From: Clostridiaceae bacterium
GTDB taxonomy: Bacteria; Bacillota; Clostridia; Acetivibrionales; DUMC01
Assembly (NCBI GenBank): GCA_012840075.1
Contig: DUMC01000019.1
Location: 36,601 to 100,600 of the forward strand
Reading direction: 5' to 3'
Length of the DNA stretch: 64,000 bases
Below the pieces are notes generated by a model. That model was not told where the DNA came from and did not search any database. It saw nothing but the letters and a program-made list of their open reading frames with translations. Shown piece by piece: positions 28,013 to 37,665 of the stretch; within the stretch, counting starts at the first letter, position 1, and each line of letters starts with the position of its first letter. The position numbers were made by a program, and so were the translations under genes.

Positions 28013-29070
28013 ATGTTTGCAAATAAGGTACTACTTATTACAGGAGGAACAGGATCATTTGGAAATGCTGTTTTAAATAGATTCCTAAAAACTGATGTTG
28101 CCGAAATAAGGATTTTTTCCCGTGATGAAAAAAAGCAGGATGATATGAGAAAGTAATACAAAAATGACAGAATAAAATTTTATATTGGTGATGTGAGGGA
28201 TATTAATAGCATTAAAAATGCAATTTACGGAGTCGATTATATTTTTCACGCAGCTGCTCTAAAACAGGTTCCCTCTTGTGAATTTTTCCCTATGGAGGCC
28301 GTAAAAACAAATATTTTAGGAACTGAGAATTTATTAAATGCTGCTATAAAAGAAGGTGTTAAGAAAGTAATATGCTTATCCACTGATAAAGCCGTATATC
28401 CTATAAATGCAATGGGTATTTCCAAGGCAATGATGGAAAAAGTTTTTGTTGCCAAATCCAGGACAGTTGACAGTAGAAGAACACTTATTTGCGGAACAAG
28501 GTACGGTAATGTCATGTGTTCAAGAGGTTCGGTTATTCCGCTGCTGGTAGAGCAAATTAAAGCGAATCAACCATTGACTGTTACCAATCCCAATATGACC
28601 AGGTTCATGATGAGCCTCGATGAAGCGGTGGAACTTGTTATGTTTGCCTTTCAAAATGCAGCTGCGGGAGATATTTTGGTAAAAAAAGCACCGGCGAGTA
28701 CTATTGGAAATTTGGTTATAGCTTTAAAGGAGCTATTTGGAGTCAATAATCCCGTAAAATTATCGGTATACGCCACGGAGAAAAAATGCATGAAACTCTT
28801 TTAACTTCGGAAGAAAGTGCATTAGCAGAAGATCTTGGCGATTATTTCAGAATACCTGCTGATAACAGGGATCTAAATTATGAAAAATATTTTTCCTATG
28901 GAAGTATAAGAAATACGCAAAGAAGTGAGAGGATGGCATACAGCTCCAATAATACGGTTTTGTTAAGTGTGGATCAATTAAAGGAAAAGCTGCTCTCTAC
29001 GGAATACATTCGTAATGAACTTGCCGCCTGGAAAAGTACGAGACGAATATATCGGCTTAGGAGGGCATGA
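28013..29070 (+). pseudogene. capE: Broken capE: UDP-GlcNAc 4,6-dehydratase/5-epimerase
   Basis: First enzyme of UDP-N-acetyl-L-fucosamine synthesis (CapE/FnlA/WbjB). ATG at 28013 with AGGAGTG starts LLITGGTGSFGNAV, the Rossmann motif. The in-frame TAA at 28154-28156 stops it after 47 codons. The frame resumes IKFYIGDVRD and runs through HAAALKQVPSCEFFP and the Y-x3-K-type GISKAMMEK. Near 28756 one base is missing, and the next frame gives IIGIRHGEKMHETLLT and AEDLGDYFRIPADNRDLNY, the family's C-terminus. The total length fits an intact gene of about 350 codons. capF and capG follow intact. Confidence 0.85.
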
Positions 29071-29215
29071 AGGGAAGATATCAGCTTAGAAGAGCATGAA
29101 GCGAAGACATTAGACCGGGAGAATGTGAGATGAAGATACTAGCCTGCTGAAGTATGGGGTTAGGATATTAGCAGGGGAGAGTATGAGATAAAGATATTAA
29201 TTAGGAGGGTATGGG
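29042..29215 (+). repeat. Six exact-length 29-nt tandem units from capE stop to capF start
   Basis: Units start at 29042, 29071, 29100, 29129, 29158 and 29187. The first is the 3' end of capE with its TGA; the last carries the AGGAGGGTATGGG ribosome site and ends at the base before the capF ATG. All share AAGATATTA and GGAGAGTATGA words. Length is constant while sequence has drifted. Confidence 0.9.
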
Positions 29216-30361
29216 ATGAAAATATTGGTTACAGGATCGAAAGGTTTTATAGGTAAAAACTTAATTATGGAGCTAAGAAATCAAAAGTATGAAACTTTAT
29301 TTGAATATGATAAGGATACCGATGAGAGTTTACTTGATGAATATACCAGGGAATGTGATTTTGTTTTTCATCTTGCCGGAGTAAATCGCTCAGATGACGA
29401 ATCGGAGTTCATGAAAGTAAATTATGGTATTACTGCAAAACTGCTTGAATTGTTGAAAAGAAATAACAACAGATGTCCTATTGTGTTTACTTCATCTATT
29501 CAGGCTGATTTGGATAATCCGTACGGAAAAAGCAAAAAAGCCTGTGAAGAGTTAATTTTTAAATATGGTGAGGAGAATAATGTAAAAACGTTGGTTTATC
29601 GCCTTCAAAATGTCTTTGGGAAATGGTGCAAGCCGAACTACAATAGTGTAGTTGCAACTTTTTGCCACAATATAGCAGCAGGTTTGCCGATTATTATTAG
29701 TGATCCTCAAAAAGTTTTAAATTTGGTGTATATTGATGATGTTGTAAGTGAATTTCTAAGAGCTCTTAAAGGGGAAGAACAGCGTAAGGATACGTTCTGT
29801 TGCGAAGAATGCCATAATAAAAATACATTTTATTGCGAAGTGCCAATAAGTTATAATGTAAAATTAGGAGAGATCGCGGATTTGATTTATTCATTCAAAC
29901 AAAGCCGAGAAACCCTCGCAATTCCGGATATGTCCAATGAATTTGTAAAAAAGCTCTATAGTACTTATTTAAGCTATCTGCCAACTGAACAATTGAACTA
30001 CCCATTAAAAATTAATGCGGATAGCAGAGGCATTTTTGTTGAAATTATTAGAACTGTTGACAGAGGGCAGATATCTGTCAATATATCCGGAAAGGGTGTT
30101 ACTAAAGGCAATCATTGGCACAATACCAAAACAGAAAAATTTATTGTAGTAAGCGGACGAGGGATAATTAGTTTAAGAAGACCTGACGGCAAAGAAATTA
30201 TTAAATACTATGTAAGCGGAGATAAGCCTGAAGTTGTGGACATTCCTCCGGGATATACACATAGCATACAAAACGTGGGGGATACGGATCTAGTTACCAT
30301 AATCTGGAGCAATGAATGTTTTGACCCAAGCAAGCCGGATACATATTATTTAGAGGTATGA
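29216..30361 (+). CDS. capF: CapF-type bifunctional reductase/C-3 epimerase for UDP-L-FucNAc
   Basis: Second enzyme of UDP-N-acetyl-L-fucosamine synthesis. Residues 1-240 are an SDR reductase: ILVTGSKGFIGKNL, FHLAGVNR, and the Y-x3-K site in NPYGKSKKACEE. The last 130 or so residues are a cupin: GKGVTKGNHWHNTKTEKF carries metal-binding His, and VDIPPGYTHSI follows. Length 381 fits CapF. A 35-residue Cys-containing insertion (RKDTFCCEECHNKNTFYCE) lies between them. ATG follows AGGAGGGTATGGG, which is itself the last unit of a tandem repeat. Confidence 0.88.
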   Translation: MKILVTGSKGFIGKNLIMELRNQKYETLFEYDKDTDESLLDEYTRECDFVFHLAGVNRSDDESEFMKVNYGITAKLLELLKRNNNRCPIVFTSSIQADLDNPYGKSKKACEELIFKYGEENNVKTLVYRLQNVFGKWCKPNYNSVVATFCHNIAAGLPIIISDPQKVLNLVYIDDVVSEFLRALKGEEQRKDTFCCEECHNKNTFYCEVPISYNVKLGEIADLIYSFKQSRETLAIPDMSNEFVKKLYSTYLSYLPTEQLNYPLKINADSRGIFVEIIRTVDRGQISVNISGKGVTKGNHWHNTKTEKFIVVSGRGIISLRRPDGKEIIKYYVSGDKPEVVDIPPGYTHSIQNVGDTDLVTIIWSNECFDPSKPDTYYLEV

Positions 30362-30480
30362 TATTGTTGGGATAGATATTGTTGGGGTGTAATGATATTG
30401 TTAAGGTATGACTTAAGCAGATTAAAATGGTAGTAAATTAAAATGGTAGTAAATTAAAATAGTAAGTAAATTAAAATGGG
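30360..30480 (+). repeat. Stop-spanning repeats after capF
   Basis: Loose units GATATTGTTGGG begin in the capF TGA stop (30360-30415); a second set, ATTAAAATGGTAGTAA (16 nt, about three copies), follows at 30421. The rest to 30651 has no gene. Confidence 0.65.
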
Positions 30481-30651
30481 AAAACAGTGTTGTGAATTTC
30501 GGACTTTTTTGCATTTAATATAAAAAGTTACAAACTACAGTCACATATTATTTAAAAATCCTTTTATAATAGATCTTTTTAGTGCATAAAAAATTTTTGG
30601 TTTCAAGAGATAATTTTGTTTCAATAGATAATATGGACAGAGGGATAACAT

Positions 30652-31779
30652 ATGAATAGATTAAAGGTAATGACCATATTAGGAACCCGTCCAGAAATTA
30701 TAAGGTTATCAGCATGTATAAAGTCATTTGATAAATATTTTAATCATGTTTTAGTACATACAGGTCAAAACTGGGACTATTCATTAAATGAAATATTTTT
30801 TGAAGATCTGGAATTACGTAAGCCGGATTATTATTTGAACTGTGCCGGTAAAAATTTAGGTCAAACAATAGGGAACATTATTGCAAGATCATATGAAACG
30901 ATGCAGAAGGAAAAACCCGATGCGGTTCTTATACTAGGTGATACCAATTCTGCTTTATCGGCTATTTCTGCAAAACGCTTAAAAATTCCGATTTTTCATA
31001 TGGAAGCTGGTAATCGCTGCTGGGATTGGAATGTGCCTGAAATGATTAATCGAAAAATAGTTGATCATATTGCAGATGTTAATCTTGCGTATACCGAACA
31101 TTCACGCAGATACCTTATTTCCGAAGGTATAGATGGAAAGATGATTTTCGTGACAGGTTCACCAATGAGAGAGGTACTTAATATGTACATGGAGAAAATT
31201 AGAATGAGCAATGTGTTGCATAACTTGAATATTGAGCCCCAAAAATATATCCTGGTTTCATCTCACAGAGAAGAAAATATTGATAACGAAGAAAATTTTA
31301 TGATATTGATGAACTCAATCAATTATATAGCCGAAAAGCACCAAATACCTGTTATATATTCGGTCCACCCCAGAAGCATGAAGTTTATCGAGCAGAGGAA
31401 TTTTAAATTTCATCCTCTGGTAAGAAAATTAAAACCCTTTTGTTTTACAGACTATATTAAACTGCAAATGAACGCATATTGCGTGTTATCCGATAGCGGT
31501 ACTCTTTCTGAAGAATCTGCAATGTTAAATTTCCCGGCAGTATTGATCAGAACATCAACTGAACGTCCCGAAGTGTTGGATAAGGGAACAATAATCATTG
31601 GCGGAATTAAAGAAAAGGATATAGAGCAGGCAGTTGACCTGGCTGTAAACATGTATAATAATAATGAGGGAGTTGCAGCAGTAAATGATTATGCGGATGC
31701 AAATGTATCTGCTAAAGTAGTTAAACTGATACAGAGTTACACGCATATTGTTAATAAAACTGTTTGGCAAAAAGGTTGA
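30652..31779 (+). CDS. capG: UDP-N-acetylglucosamine 2-epimerase family enzyme (CapG/FnlC)
   Basis: Third enzyme of the UDP-L-FucNAc route; inverts C-2 of the sugar nucleotide. The 375-residue protein begins VMTILGTRPEIIRLSACI, and has HTGQNWDYSLNE, HMEAGNRCWDWNVPEMINR, SSHREENIDNEENF and VLSDSGTLSEESAML, all typical of the CapG branch of the non-hydrolysing epimerases. ATG follows AGAGGGATAACAT. The order capE-capF-capG is the standard arrangement in Staphylococcus and Escherichia polysaccharide loci. Confidence 0.88.
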   Translation: MNRLKVMTILGTRPEIIRLSACIKSFDKYFNHVLVHTGQNWDYSLNEIFFEDLELRKPDYYLNCAGKNLGQTIGNIIARSYETMQKEKPDAVLILGDTNSALSAISAKRLKIPIFHMEAGNRCWDWNVPEMINRKIVDHIADVNLAYTEHSRRYLISEGIDGKMIFVTGSPMREVLNMYMEKIRMSNVLHNLNIEPQKYILVSSHREENIDNEENFMILMNSINYIAEKHQIPVIYSVHPRSMKFIEQRNFKFHPLVRKLKPFCFTDYIKLQMNAYCVLSDSGTLSEESAMLNFPAVLIRTSTERPEVLDKGTIIIGGIKEKDIEQAVDLAVNMYNNNEGVAAVNDYADANVSAKVVKLIQSYTHIVNKTVWQKG

Positions 31780-32036
31780 CTAAATTACATATAGGAGTAT
31801 TTTAAATAATATGCAAATATGCAAAAATATTTAATAGCAAAAGCATTATATAGATAGCGAAAGGCTGTTTATTATTGTTAATTACTTTGGTAAACCAAAG
31901 GATAAAAATTTTTTGCTATAGTGAGATCATTATACATTTTAAAGAAATTTTAGAGAAAATAAAGTGATAGAACTATAATGCCATAACTATTAAATTTAAG
32001 TGTAAAAGAAACAAGAAAAAAAGGAATGGATGGAAA

Positions 32037-32588
32037 GTGACTGGTTCGGAAGTGAGGAGCAAATTCAGGTCCTTATATAAAAAGAGCGTGATTTTTGACA
32101 CATGCACAATTACTGATTTATTTGAGTTAAATACCATATACTTACCACTGGAAATTTTTACAGAAGCCTTCGTTTCAACAGATATTTTTGTTGAGGAATT
32201 GGACAAACAGAAAGTAGATAATCTTAAAAAGCTAGGTTATAATAATTTGCCTCTAAAAACAAATAGAGGATATAGTTTGTTTGTGCAACTAAATGAGGAA
32301 TATCCAAGTTTATCTACAGCTGATAAAATTGTAATATCTATTGCCTACGAGAGAGGAATAATTTGCTGCACCAATGATAAAAATGTCCGTAAAGCATGCA
32401 ATCAAAAGGGAATAGAGTATACAGGCACTTTAGGAATTTTATGTTGTGCATATGAGCATAAAATTTTAGACAAAAACACCTTTGCGGGTTTATTATTTAA
32501 GTATGAACAAAAAAGCAGTGCTTATATAAAACCGACCCTTATAAAATCAATTCGTAAAGTGTACGGTATTTCTGAGAATATTATTTAA
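32037..32588 (+). CDS. PIN-domain protein, possible orphan toxin
   Basis: 183-residue protein with PIN-domain features: SVIFDTCTITDLFEL (first Asp), a Glu in IFVEELDKQ, STADKIVISIAYERG (Asp) and CCTNDKNVRKAC (fourth acidic residue). PIN proteins are usually RNases. Start is GTG at 32037 with GGATGGAAA just upstream. No antitoxin gene is visible within 250 bp on either side, so it may be a remnant of a toxin-antitoxin pair or a stand-alone nuclease. Confidence 0.7.
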   Translation: MTGSEVRSKFRSLYKKSVIFDTCTITDLFELNTIYLPLEIFTEAFVSTDIFVEELDKQKVDNLKKLGYNNLPLKTNRGYSLFVQLNEEYPSLSTADKIVISIAYERGIICCTNDKNVRKACNQKGIEYTGTLGILCCAYEHKILDKNTFAGLLFKYEQKSSAYIKPTLIKSIRKVYGISENII

Positions 32589-32964
32589 CAAGGTAATGTA
32601 GTATTATTCTAAACAAGTCTTGTTATCATAGCATTAGTGTTATCATAGCAATTGAAGTATTAAAGCAATATGCAATATTACGATAGTTATTATTACGGTA
32701 GTTATGATATAGAAGTAAAAACTGTTGAAGTAAAACTGTTAGAATACTGAAGAGAGACATCGAATTATTGCAAAGAAATATCAAACTATTGTGAATACAG
32801 GAAAGAAAAAGCAAAATGTTGTGGTAATATATTCCAATCCAATTATTAGTCCGGATAAACTAGCCGGGCTTTCTCAATATAAAGCTCGAACCCATAGTAA
32901 TATAAAGCTCGAACCCATAGTTTTGAGGTTTATGGAGTTTGAGCTGAAAAAGGTTTTCTATTGT
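32589..32964. repeat. Spacer with a duplicated 20-nt word
   Basis: ATATAAAGCTCGAACCCATAG occurs twice in a row (about 32878-32921). It can pair imperfectly with TATGGAGTTTGAGCT at 32932-32946, giving a hairpin at the 3' end of the AraC-type gene. No convincing gene. Confidence 0.5.
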
Positions 32965-33783
32965 TTAATGCTGCCTGATGTCTTCTATATTGAATTGAAG
33001 ATTTTTCCTATACTCAGACGGCAATCTTCCCATTATTTTTTTGAAAACTTGTCGGAAATGTAATCCACAGGAAAAACCTACTTTCGTAGCTATTTCTTCA
33101 ATAGTATACTGCCCGCCAAGCATATTCAGTGCTTTTCGTATTCTTACGATGTTGCGGTAAGCGATGGGAGAACATCCAAGGGCTCTGCAAAACAAGGCGT
33201 AGAATCTTGATTCACTTAAATGGCACATTTGTGCCAAGAACTGTACCGTGAATTCCTTTTCACTGTTTTGCTCAATGTATTCAACAGCATTTTTTATTCT
33301 TTCAAAAGCAGCATTTTTGGATTTAGCACAATCAAGCAAGGGAAGCACTTCTGCATACAAGTGATAAAAAGATCCATATGCTTTTAACTTTTCATAACTT
33401 TCGCATGAAACATATTTTAAAATATTTTCAAAATGGTGTAAAAAAGTATCAGGTGACAGAGTTTCAACCTTTTGTATGAAAAATCGTTGGGGAGAATATT
33501 TGGAATACCAATTATCAAAATGAAAATGTATCGCAAAATACAAAATTCCTTCTGCTCCCTGCCAATAGGATATGTATCTTGATCCGGCCGGTATGAAAAA
33601 AATTTCACCACATCCTATTTCAACTGTTTCTCCTGATGTTGTTATAAAATGCCCGCTTCCTTTTTGCATTATTGCAATCGTGGAAAATGGGCGTGGTTTT
33701 GTTCTCCAATCACAAACATGATCTGATAAATATTCAAACTTTGCTGCTTGCAATTGGGACAATCCCAAAGATAAGTCTTCCAT
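32965..33783 (-). CDS. AraC-family transcriptional regulator
   Basis: 272-residue DNA-binding regulator. The N-terminal half is a cupin sensor (VEIGCGEIFFIPAGSRY). The C-terminal 100 residues hold two helix-turn-helix units, with TVQFLAQMCHLSESRFYALF and TIEEIATKVGFSCGLHFRQVF. It is transcribed away from the Gfo/Idh gene at 34210, so it probably controls that operon through the shared 426-bp spacer; the inducer is unknown. The ribosome site on the minus strand is AGGAGGATAAC before ATG. Confidence 0.9.
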   Translation of the reverse strand: MEDLSLGLSQLQAAKFEYLSDHVCDWRTKPRPFSTIAIMQKGSGHFITTSGETVEIGCGEIFFIPAGSRYISYWQGAEGILYFAIHFHFDNWYSKYSPQRFFIQKVETLSPDTFLHHFENILKYVSCESYEKLKAYGSFYHLYAEVLPLLDCAKSKNAAFERIKNAVEYIEQNSEKEFTVQFLAQMCHLSESRFYALFCRALGCSPIAYRNIVRIRKALNMLGGQYTIEEIATKVGFSCGLHFRQVFKKIMGRLPSEYRKNLQFNIEDIRQH

Positions 33784-34209
33784 GTTATCCTCCTAAAAGC
33801 AGAAGTTTTATTATCCTCCAAAAGAAAGAAGTTTTGTTATAAAATATAAGTTTTATTATAAAAGCAGTAGTTTTATTATCTTTTTTAACAGAATAGCACA
33901 TTGTTTATTAATTGTCAATTTAATATCATGTTACTAGGGCTGAAACATTAGTGATTATTTAATAATTTATTGGTTATGAAACGAGCAATGAAAAATCTCT
34001 ATCTTTTATCAGCGGAGGTGAAACAATGTAAATCATACAACAACCTTGTTCAGTAATGAATTAAAAACTCCGCTGAGTCGCCAGATAAAGTGAGTTCGCT
34101 TTAATTAACGCATATTGCCAGTAATTTAAGTTGAAAATTTACGATATCTAAAAAACAGCCAAAAATCTATAATCTTATCACAGTTTTATTATACAGGAGG
34201 AGCGAACGC
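33784..34209. promoter_or_regulatory. Divergent control region with a start-stop and inverted repeat
   Basis: No gene. GGAGGTGAAACA is followed by ATG and at once TAA (34026-34031). CAGCGGAG (34010-34017) pairs with CTCCGCTG (34068-34075) and would cover that ribosome site. Repeats AAGTTTTATTAT occur at 33800-33880. The operator for the AraC-type regulator probably lies here. Confidence 0.4.
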
Positions 34210-35232
34210 ATGATAAAAATCGGACAAATAGGAATGGCCCACGACCATGCTGAAGGAAAAATGAGTTGTGTACGAAAGTTTCCGGAAGTTTTTGAGGTAG
34301 TAGGTATTGCGGAAGAAAACCCTGAGATAATTAAAAAATTTGGTAATCGACCCTGTTATCGAAATATACCGGTGATGAGTGTGGATGAACTGCTTAATAT
34401 CAAGGGATTAAACGCTATAATGGTTGAAACCGATGAGTTGTCACTAGTTCACTATGCACAAAAATGTATAGACAAAAATATACACGTACATATTGACAAA
34501 CCTGCCGGAGGCAATGTTGAAGATTTTGAACGGTTGCTGCGTGACGCAAAACTTAAAAAGCTTGTGGTTCAGCTTGCATATATGTACAGATATAATCCTG
34601 CAGTACTATACTGTGCCAATGCTGTTAAAAGAGGCAAGTTAGGCGAAATATTCCGGGTGCAGGCTATTATGAATACGTATCATCCTCCTGAAAAACGTGC
34701 ATGGATGAAGCCTTTTCCAGGAGGGAATATGTTTTATTTAGGCTGCCATATGGTTGATTTAGTTATAATGATGATGGGTGTTCCTGAAAAAATCATACCA
34801 TTTAACAGATCTACATTCTTTGACGGTGTTGATGTCATAGATACAGGTTTTGCGGTCTTTGAATACAAGCGGGGGATTGCAACAGCGGAAGCATCGTCAA
34901 ATGATGTCAACGGTTACGGACGCAGATCACTTCTTGTATGCGGAAGCAAGGGTACAATCGAGATCCGGCCGCTTGAAGATAGTTTTAATGGTCAGCCAAC
35001 ACTGACAATGTCTTTGAAAGAGATGACAGAAGGGCGGGAGTATACTGATTGCAAGTGTGTTGTACCAATGCATGCTATGACAGGAAGGTACGATTCTATG
35101 ATGCTTGATTTTGCCCGTATGATAGAAGAAGGTAAAGAAAATCCTTTTACTTATGAGTATGAGCTATTAGTACAAAAAGCAGTATTGGCTGCTTGTGGTT
35201 TGCCTATTAAAGTGGAATATACCGAGATTTAA
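34210..35232 (+). CDS. Gfo/Idh/MocA-family oxidoreductase
   Basis: NAD(P)-dependent sugar or inositol dehydrogenase family; substrate unknown. The 340-residue protein has an N-terminal Rossmann fold (IGQIGMAHDHAEGK), the HIDKPAGG segment matching the family's EKP motif, and a C-terminal dimerisation domain. ATG follows CAGGAGGAGCGAACGC. It opens a run of plus-strand sugar genes and is divergent from an AraC regulator. Confidence 0.88.
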   Translation: MIKIGQIGMAHDHAEGKMSCVRKFPEVFEVVGIAEENPEIIKKFGNRPCYRNIPVMSVDELLNIKGLNAIMVETDELSLVHYAQKCIDKNIHVHIDKPAGGNVEDFERLLRDAKLKKLVVQLAYMYRYNPAVLYCANAVKRGKLGEIFRVQAIMNTYHPPEKRAWMKPFPGGNMFYLGCHMVDLVIMMMGVPEKIIPFNRSTFFDGVDVIDTGFAVFEYKRGIATAEASSNDVNGYGRRSLLVCGSKGTIEIRPLEDSFNGQPTLTMSLKEMTEGREYTDCKCVVPMHAMTGRYDSMMLDFARMIEEGKENPFTYEYELLVQKAVLAACGLPIKVEYTEI

Positions 35233-35274
35233 TAGCTGATTAGAATAAGACATAGTTGGAGCATGGAGTATAAC

Positions 35275-35319
35275 TTAATTAGGAATCACTATAATTTTAA
35301 TTAGGAATCACTATAATTT
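35275..35319 (+). repeat. Direct repeat of about 22 nt
   Basis: TTAATTAGGAATCACTATAA occurs twice back to back in the spacer after the Gfo/Idh gene. Confidence 0.8.
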
Positions 35320-35492
35320 AAATAAACTTCTACTTAAAAGTTTAAGCACACTTGTATTTAGATGTTAATGGGATACTTCAATTTTTGGAGTATATTAAAA
35401 CATATTGCATAGCTACAGTTGAATGTTAATTAATGATAAACCACAAATATAAGGGTGAAGTGGCCAAAAAATTACAAATAGGAGGAAATGTT

Positions 35493-36485
35493 GTGAAAGC
35501 TGTAATTATATCTGAAAACAAGGACCTAGTGTGGACAGATGTACCTGATCCGGTTCTATCAGACGGTGAAGTTTTAGTGGAAACCTATGCCGCAGCTTTG
35601 AACCGAGCAGATTTAATGCAAAGGGCAGGGGAATATCCTCCACCTCCCGGATGTCCGGAATGGCCGGGCTTGGAAATTTCGGGTGTCATTAAGGAATTGT
35701 CTCCTATTGCCAAAAAAGAAGGGAAATGGAAAGTGGGTGACAAAGTTTGCGCTTTGCTAGGTGGTGGTGGATATGCACAGTATGTTACAGTGCACCATTC
35801 CATGCTGATGCCTGTACCAAGAGGTCTGTCCATGATTGAAGCTGCTGCATTACCTGAAGCTTTTGCAACAGCATATTTAAACTTATTTATGGAAGGCAGA
35901 GCAAAAGCCGGGGATGTTCTACTTATGCATGCCGGTGCAAGCGGTCTTGCAAGTGTAATTATTCCTATGGCAAAAGTCTTCGGACTGAGGGTTATAACCA
36001 GCGTACTTTCGGCTAATATCGCAAAATCAATCACTCATTTGAAAGCAGATGTTGTAATAGATACTTCAACTGAAAGCGTGGCTGAGCGCTTGAGATTGGA
36101 AGCAGATAAAGGATATCCGGTAAATATTGCTATTGATTGTCTTGGAGGAAAAATGATGGGAGAATGCCTACCTTACGTAGCATATGGCTGCCGCTGGATA
36201 ATGATTGCAACCTTAGCCGGGGATATTACCAGTGTGAATTTACGTACAGTATATATGAAAAATATCCGAATAATAGGCAGCACGCTTAGAAGCAAGCCTA
36301 TCGAGGTGAAAGCCCAGATTTTAGCAAATCTCGTGAAAAATATCTGGCCTAAAGTTGAATCCGGAGAGATTCGTCCAACTATTTATAAAACTCTGCCGAT
36401 CACTGAGGCTGAAGCTGCACATGAACTATTGGAAAAAGGAAAGAATGTTGGCAAGGTTGTGCTAATTGTAAAGGACGAAGAGTAG
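35493..36485 (+). CDS. MDR-family quinone oxidoreductase-like dehydrogenase
   Basis: NADPH-dependent medium-chain dehydrogenase without the catalytic-zinc Cys, as in quinone oxidoreductases. The protein starts MKAVIISENKDL and has AALNRADLMQRAGEYPPPP, DKVCALLGGGGYAQY and the nucleotide-binding LLMHAGASGLASVII. GTG at 35493 is chosen (330 residues) because AGGAGGAAATGTT immediately precedes it; an upstream in-frame ATG at 35433 has no ribosome site. It is part of the sugar operon. Substrate unknown. Confidence 0.88.
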   Translation: MKAVIISENKDLVWTDVPDPVLSDGEVLVETYAAALNRADLMQRAGEYPPPPGCPEWPGLEISGVIKELSPIAKKEGKWKVGDKVCALLGGGGYAQYVTVHHSMLMPVPRGLSMIEAAALPEAFATAYLNLFMEGRAKAGDVLLMHAGASGLASVIIPMAKVFGLRVITSVLSANIAKSITHLKADVVIDTSTESVAERLRLEADKGYPVNIAIDCLGGKMMGECLPYVAYGCRWIMIATLAGDITSVNLRTVYMKNIRIIGSTLRSKPIEVKAQILANLVKNIWPKVESGEIRPTIYKTLPITEAEAAHELLEKGKNVGKVVLIVKDEE

Positions 36486-36591
36486 ATGTGTTGTAAAAAT
36501 GAATTGTAAATAAGAAAAAAGAATGAAAAAATGAAAAGGGACTAATAAAAGAAGATTAATTTGAAGAGAACGAATAAAGGAGGGGATTCAT

Positions 36592-37608
36592 GTGGCCCCG
36601 GGCAGTACGAAAAAGGTTTTGGTTCTTGGCGGAACCGGTGCAATGGGTGTATACCTGGTTCCTGAACTTGCTTCTATGGGATATCAGGTTACAGTTGTTT
36701 CGCTGGATAATGTTGTAAGTGATAATCCGCTTGTCACTTATATTCAGGCAAATGCGAAGGATAATTCATTTTTGCACGGTTTATTGCAGGAAAGATATGA
36801 TGCAATTGTTGACTTTATGATTTATCAAACAAAAGAATTTTCAGAAAAATATGATATGCTGTTAAGTAGTACAAACCACTACATTTTCTTGTCATCGTAT
36901 AGGGTATATTCTAACAGTGTTCCTATAAGAGAAGATTCACCTCGCCTACTTGATGTATCCGGTGACAAAGATTTTTTAGCAACTGAAGACTATGCATTAT
37001 ATAAAGCAAGAGAAGAGGATATTTTACGAGCATCAAACTTTAATAACTGGACAATAGTACGTCCTGCGATTACATACTCCAAGTTCCGATACCAACTGGT
37101 AACCCTGGAAGCCAATACTGTTATATATAGAGCGATAAAAAAATTGCCTGTGCTTCTGCCTAAAGAAGCTATGCATGTTCAAGCTACGATGAGTTGGGCA
37201 GGTGATGTCGCTAAAATGCTAGCCCGTCTTGTTTTAAATCCAGCTGCAATAAAGGAAACCTATACCGTAGCTACTTCGGAACATCATACATGGGAAGAAA
37301 TTGCGAATTATTATAAAGAAATAATCGGTTTAGAGTATATTACCGTTGATAGGGAAACATACTTAAGTTTTTTTGATCCACAACATGCAAAAGCAGCAAG
37401 GTATCAACTTTTATATGACAGATGCTTTAATAGGATAATCGATAATTCAAAAATACTTCAAGTAACTGGGCTTAAGCAATCAGATTTAATGCCGCTGAAG
37501 GACGGACTGAAAAAAGAATTATCAGCTCTTCCTATAGATTATGTATGGATTCCGAGTACCATAAGTGAAAGAATGGATGCGTATTTAAAGATTAAACGCA
37601 CGAGATGA
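36592..37608 (+). CDS. NAD-dependent epimerase/dehydratase family protein
   Basis: 338-residue SDR-type nucleotide-sugar or sugar-modifying enzyme. It begins VLVLGGTGAMGVYLVPELAS and has SSYRVYSN and, in the active-site area, DYALYKAREEDILRA, which fits the family's Y-x3-K. Start is GTG with AAAGGAGGGGATTCAT before it. It stands between two MDR dehydrogenases in the presumed sugar operon. Confidence 0.8.
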   Translation: MAPGSTKKVLVLGGTGAMGVYLVPELASMGYQVTVVSLDNVVSDNPLVTYIQANAKDNSFLHGLLQERYDAIVDFMIYQTKEFSEKYDMLLSSTNHYIFLSSYRVYSNSVPIREDSPRLLDVSGDKDFLATEDYALYKAREEDILRASNFNNWTIVRPAITYSKFRYQLVTLEANTVIYRAIKKLPVLLPKEAMHVQATMSWAGDVAKMLARLVLNPAAIKETYTVATSEHHTWEEIANYYKEIIGLEYITVDRETYLSFFDPQHAKAARYQLLYDRCFNRIIDNSKILQVTGLKQSDLMPLKDGLKKELSALPIDYVWIPSTISERMDAYLKIKRTR

Positions 37609-37665
37609 AAAGCATAATGAATGAAAGAATAGATCTGTATGAGAAAAAGGAGGCCTTACTATAAA

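Noticed and set aside
28786..29070. Open frame taken as a separate small gene
   Set aside because: Its sequence (HETLLTSEE, LGDYFRIPADNRD) is the C-terminus of capE in a shifted frame.
29042..29215. Regular 29-nt repeats considered as a CRISPR array
   Set aside because: There are no unique spacers between units, the units drift in sequence, and no cas genes are near.
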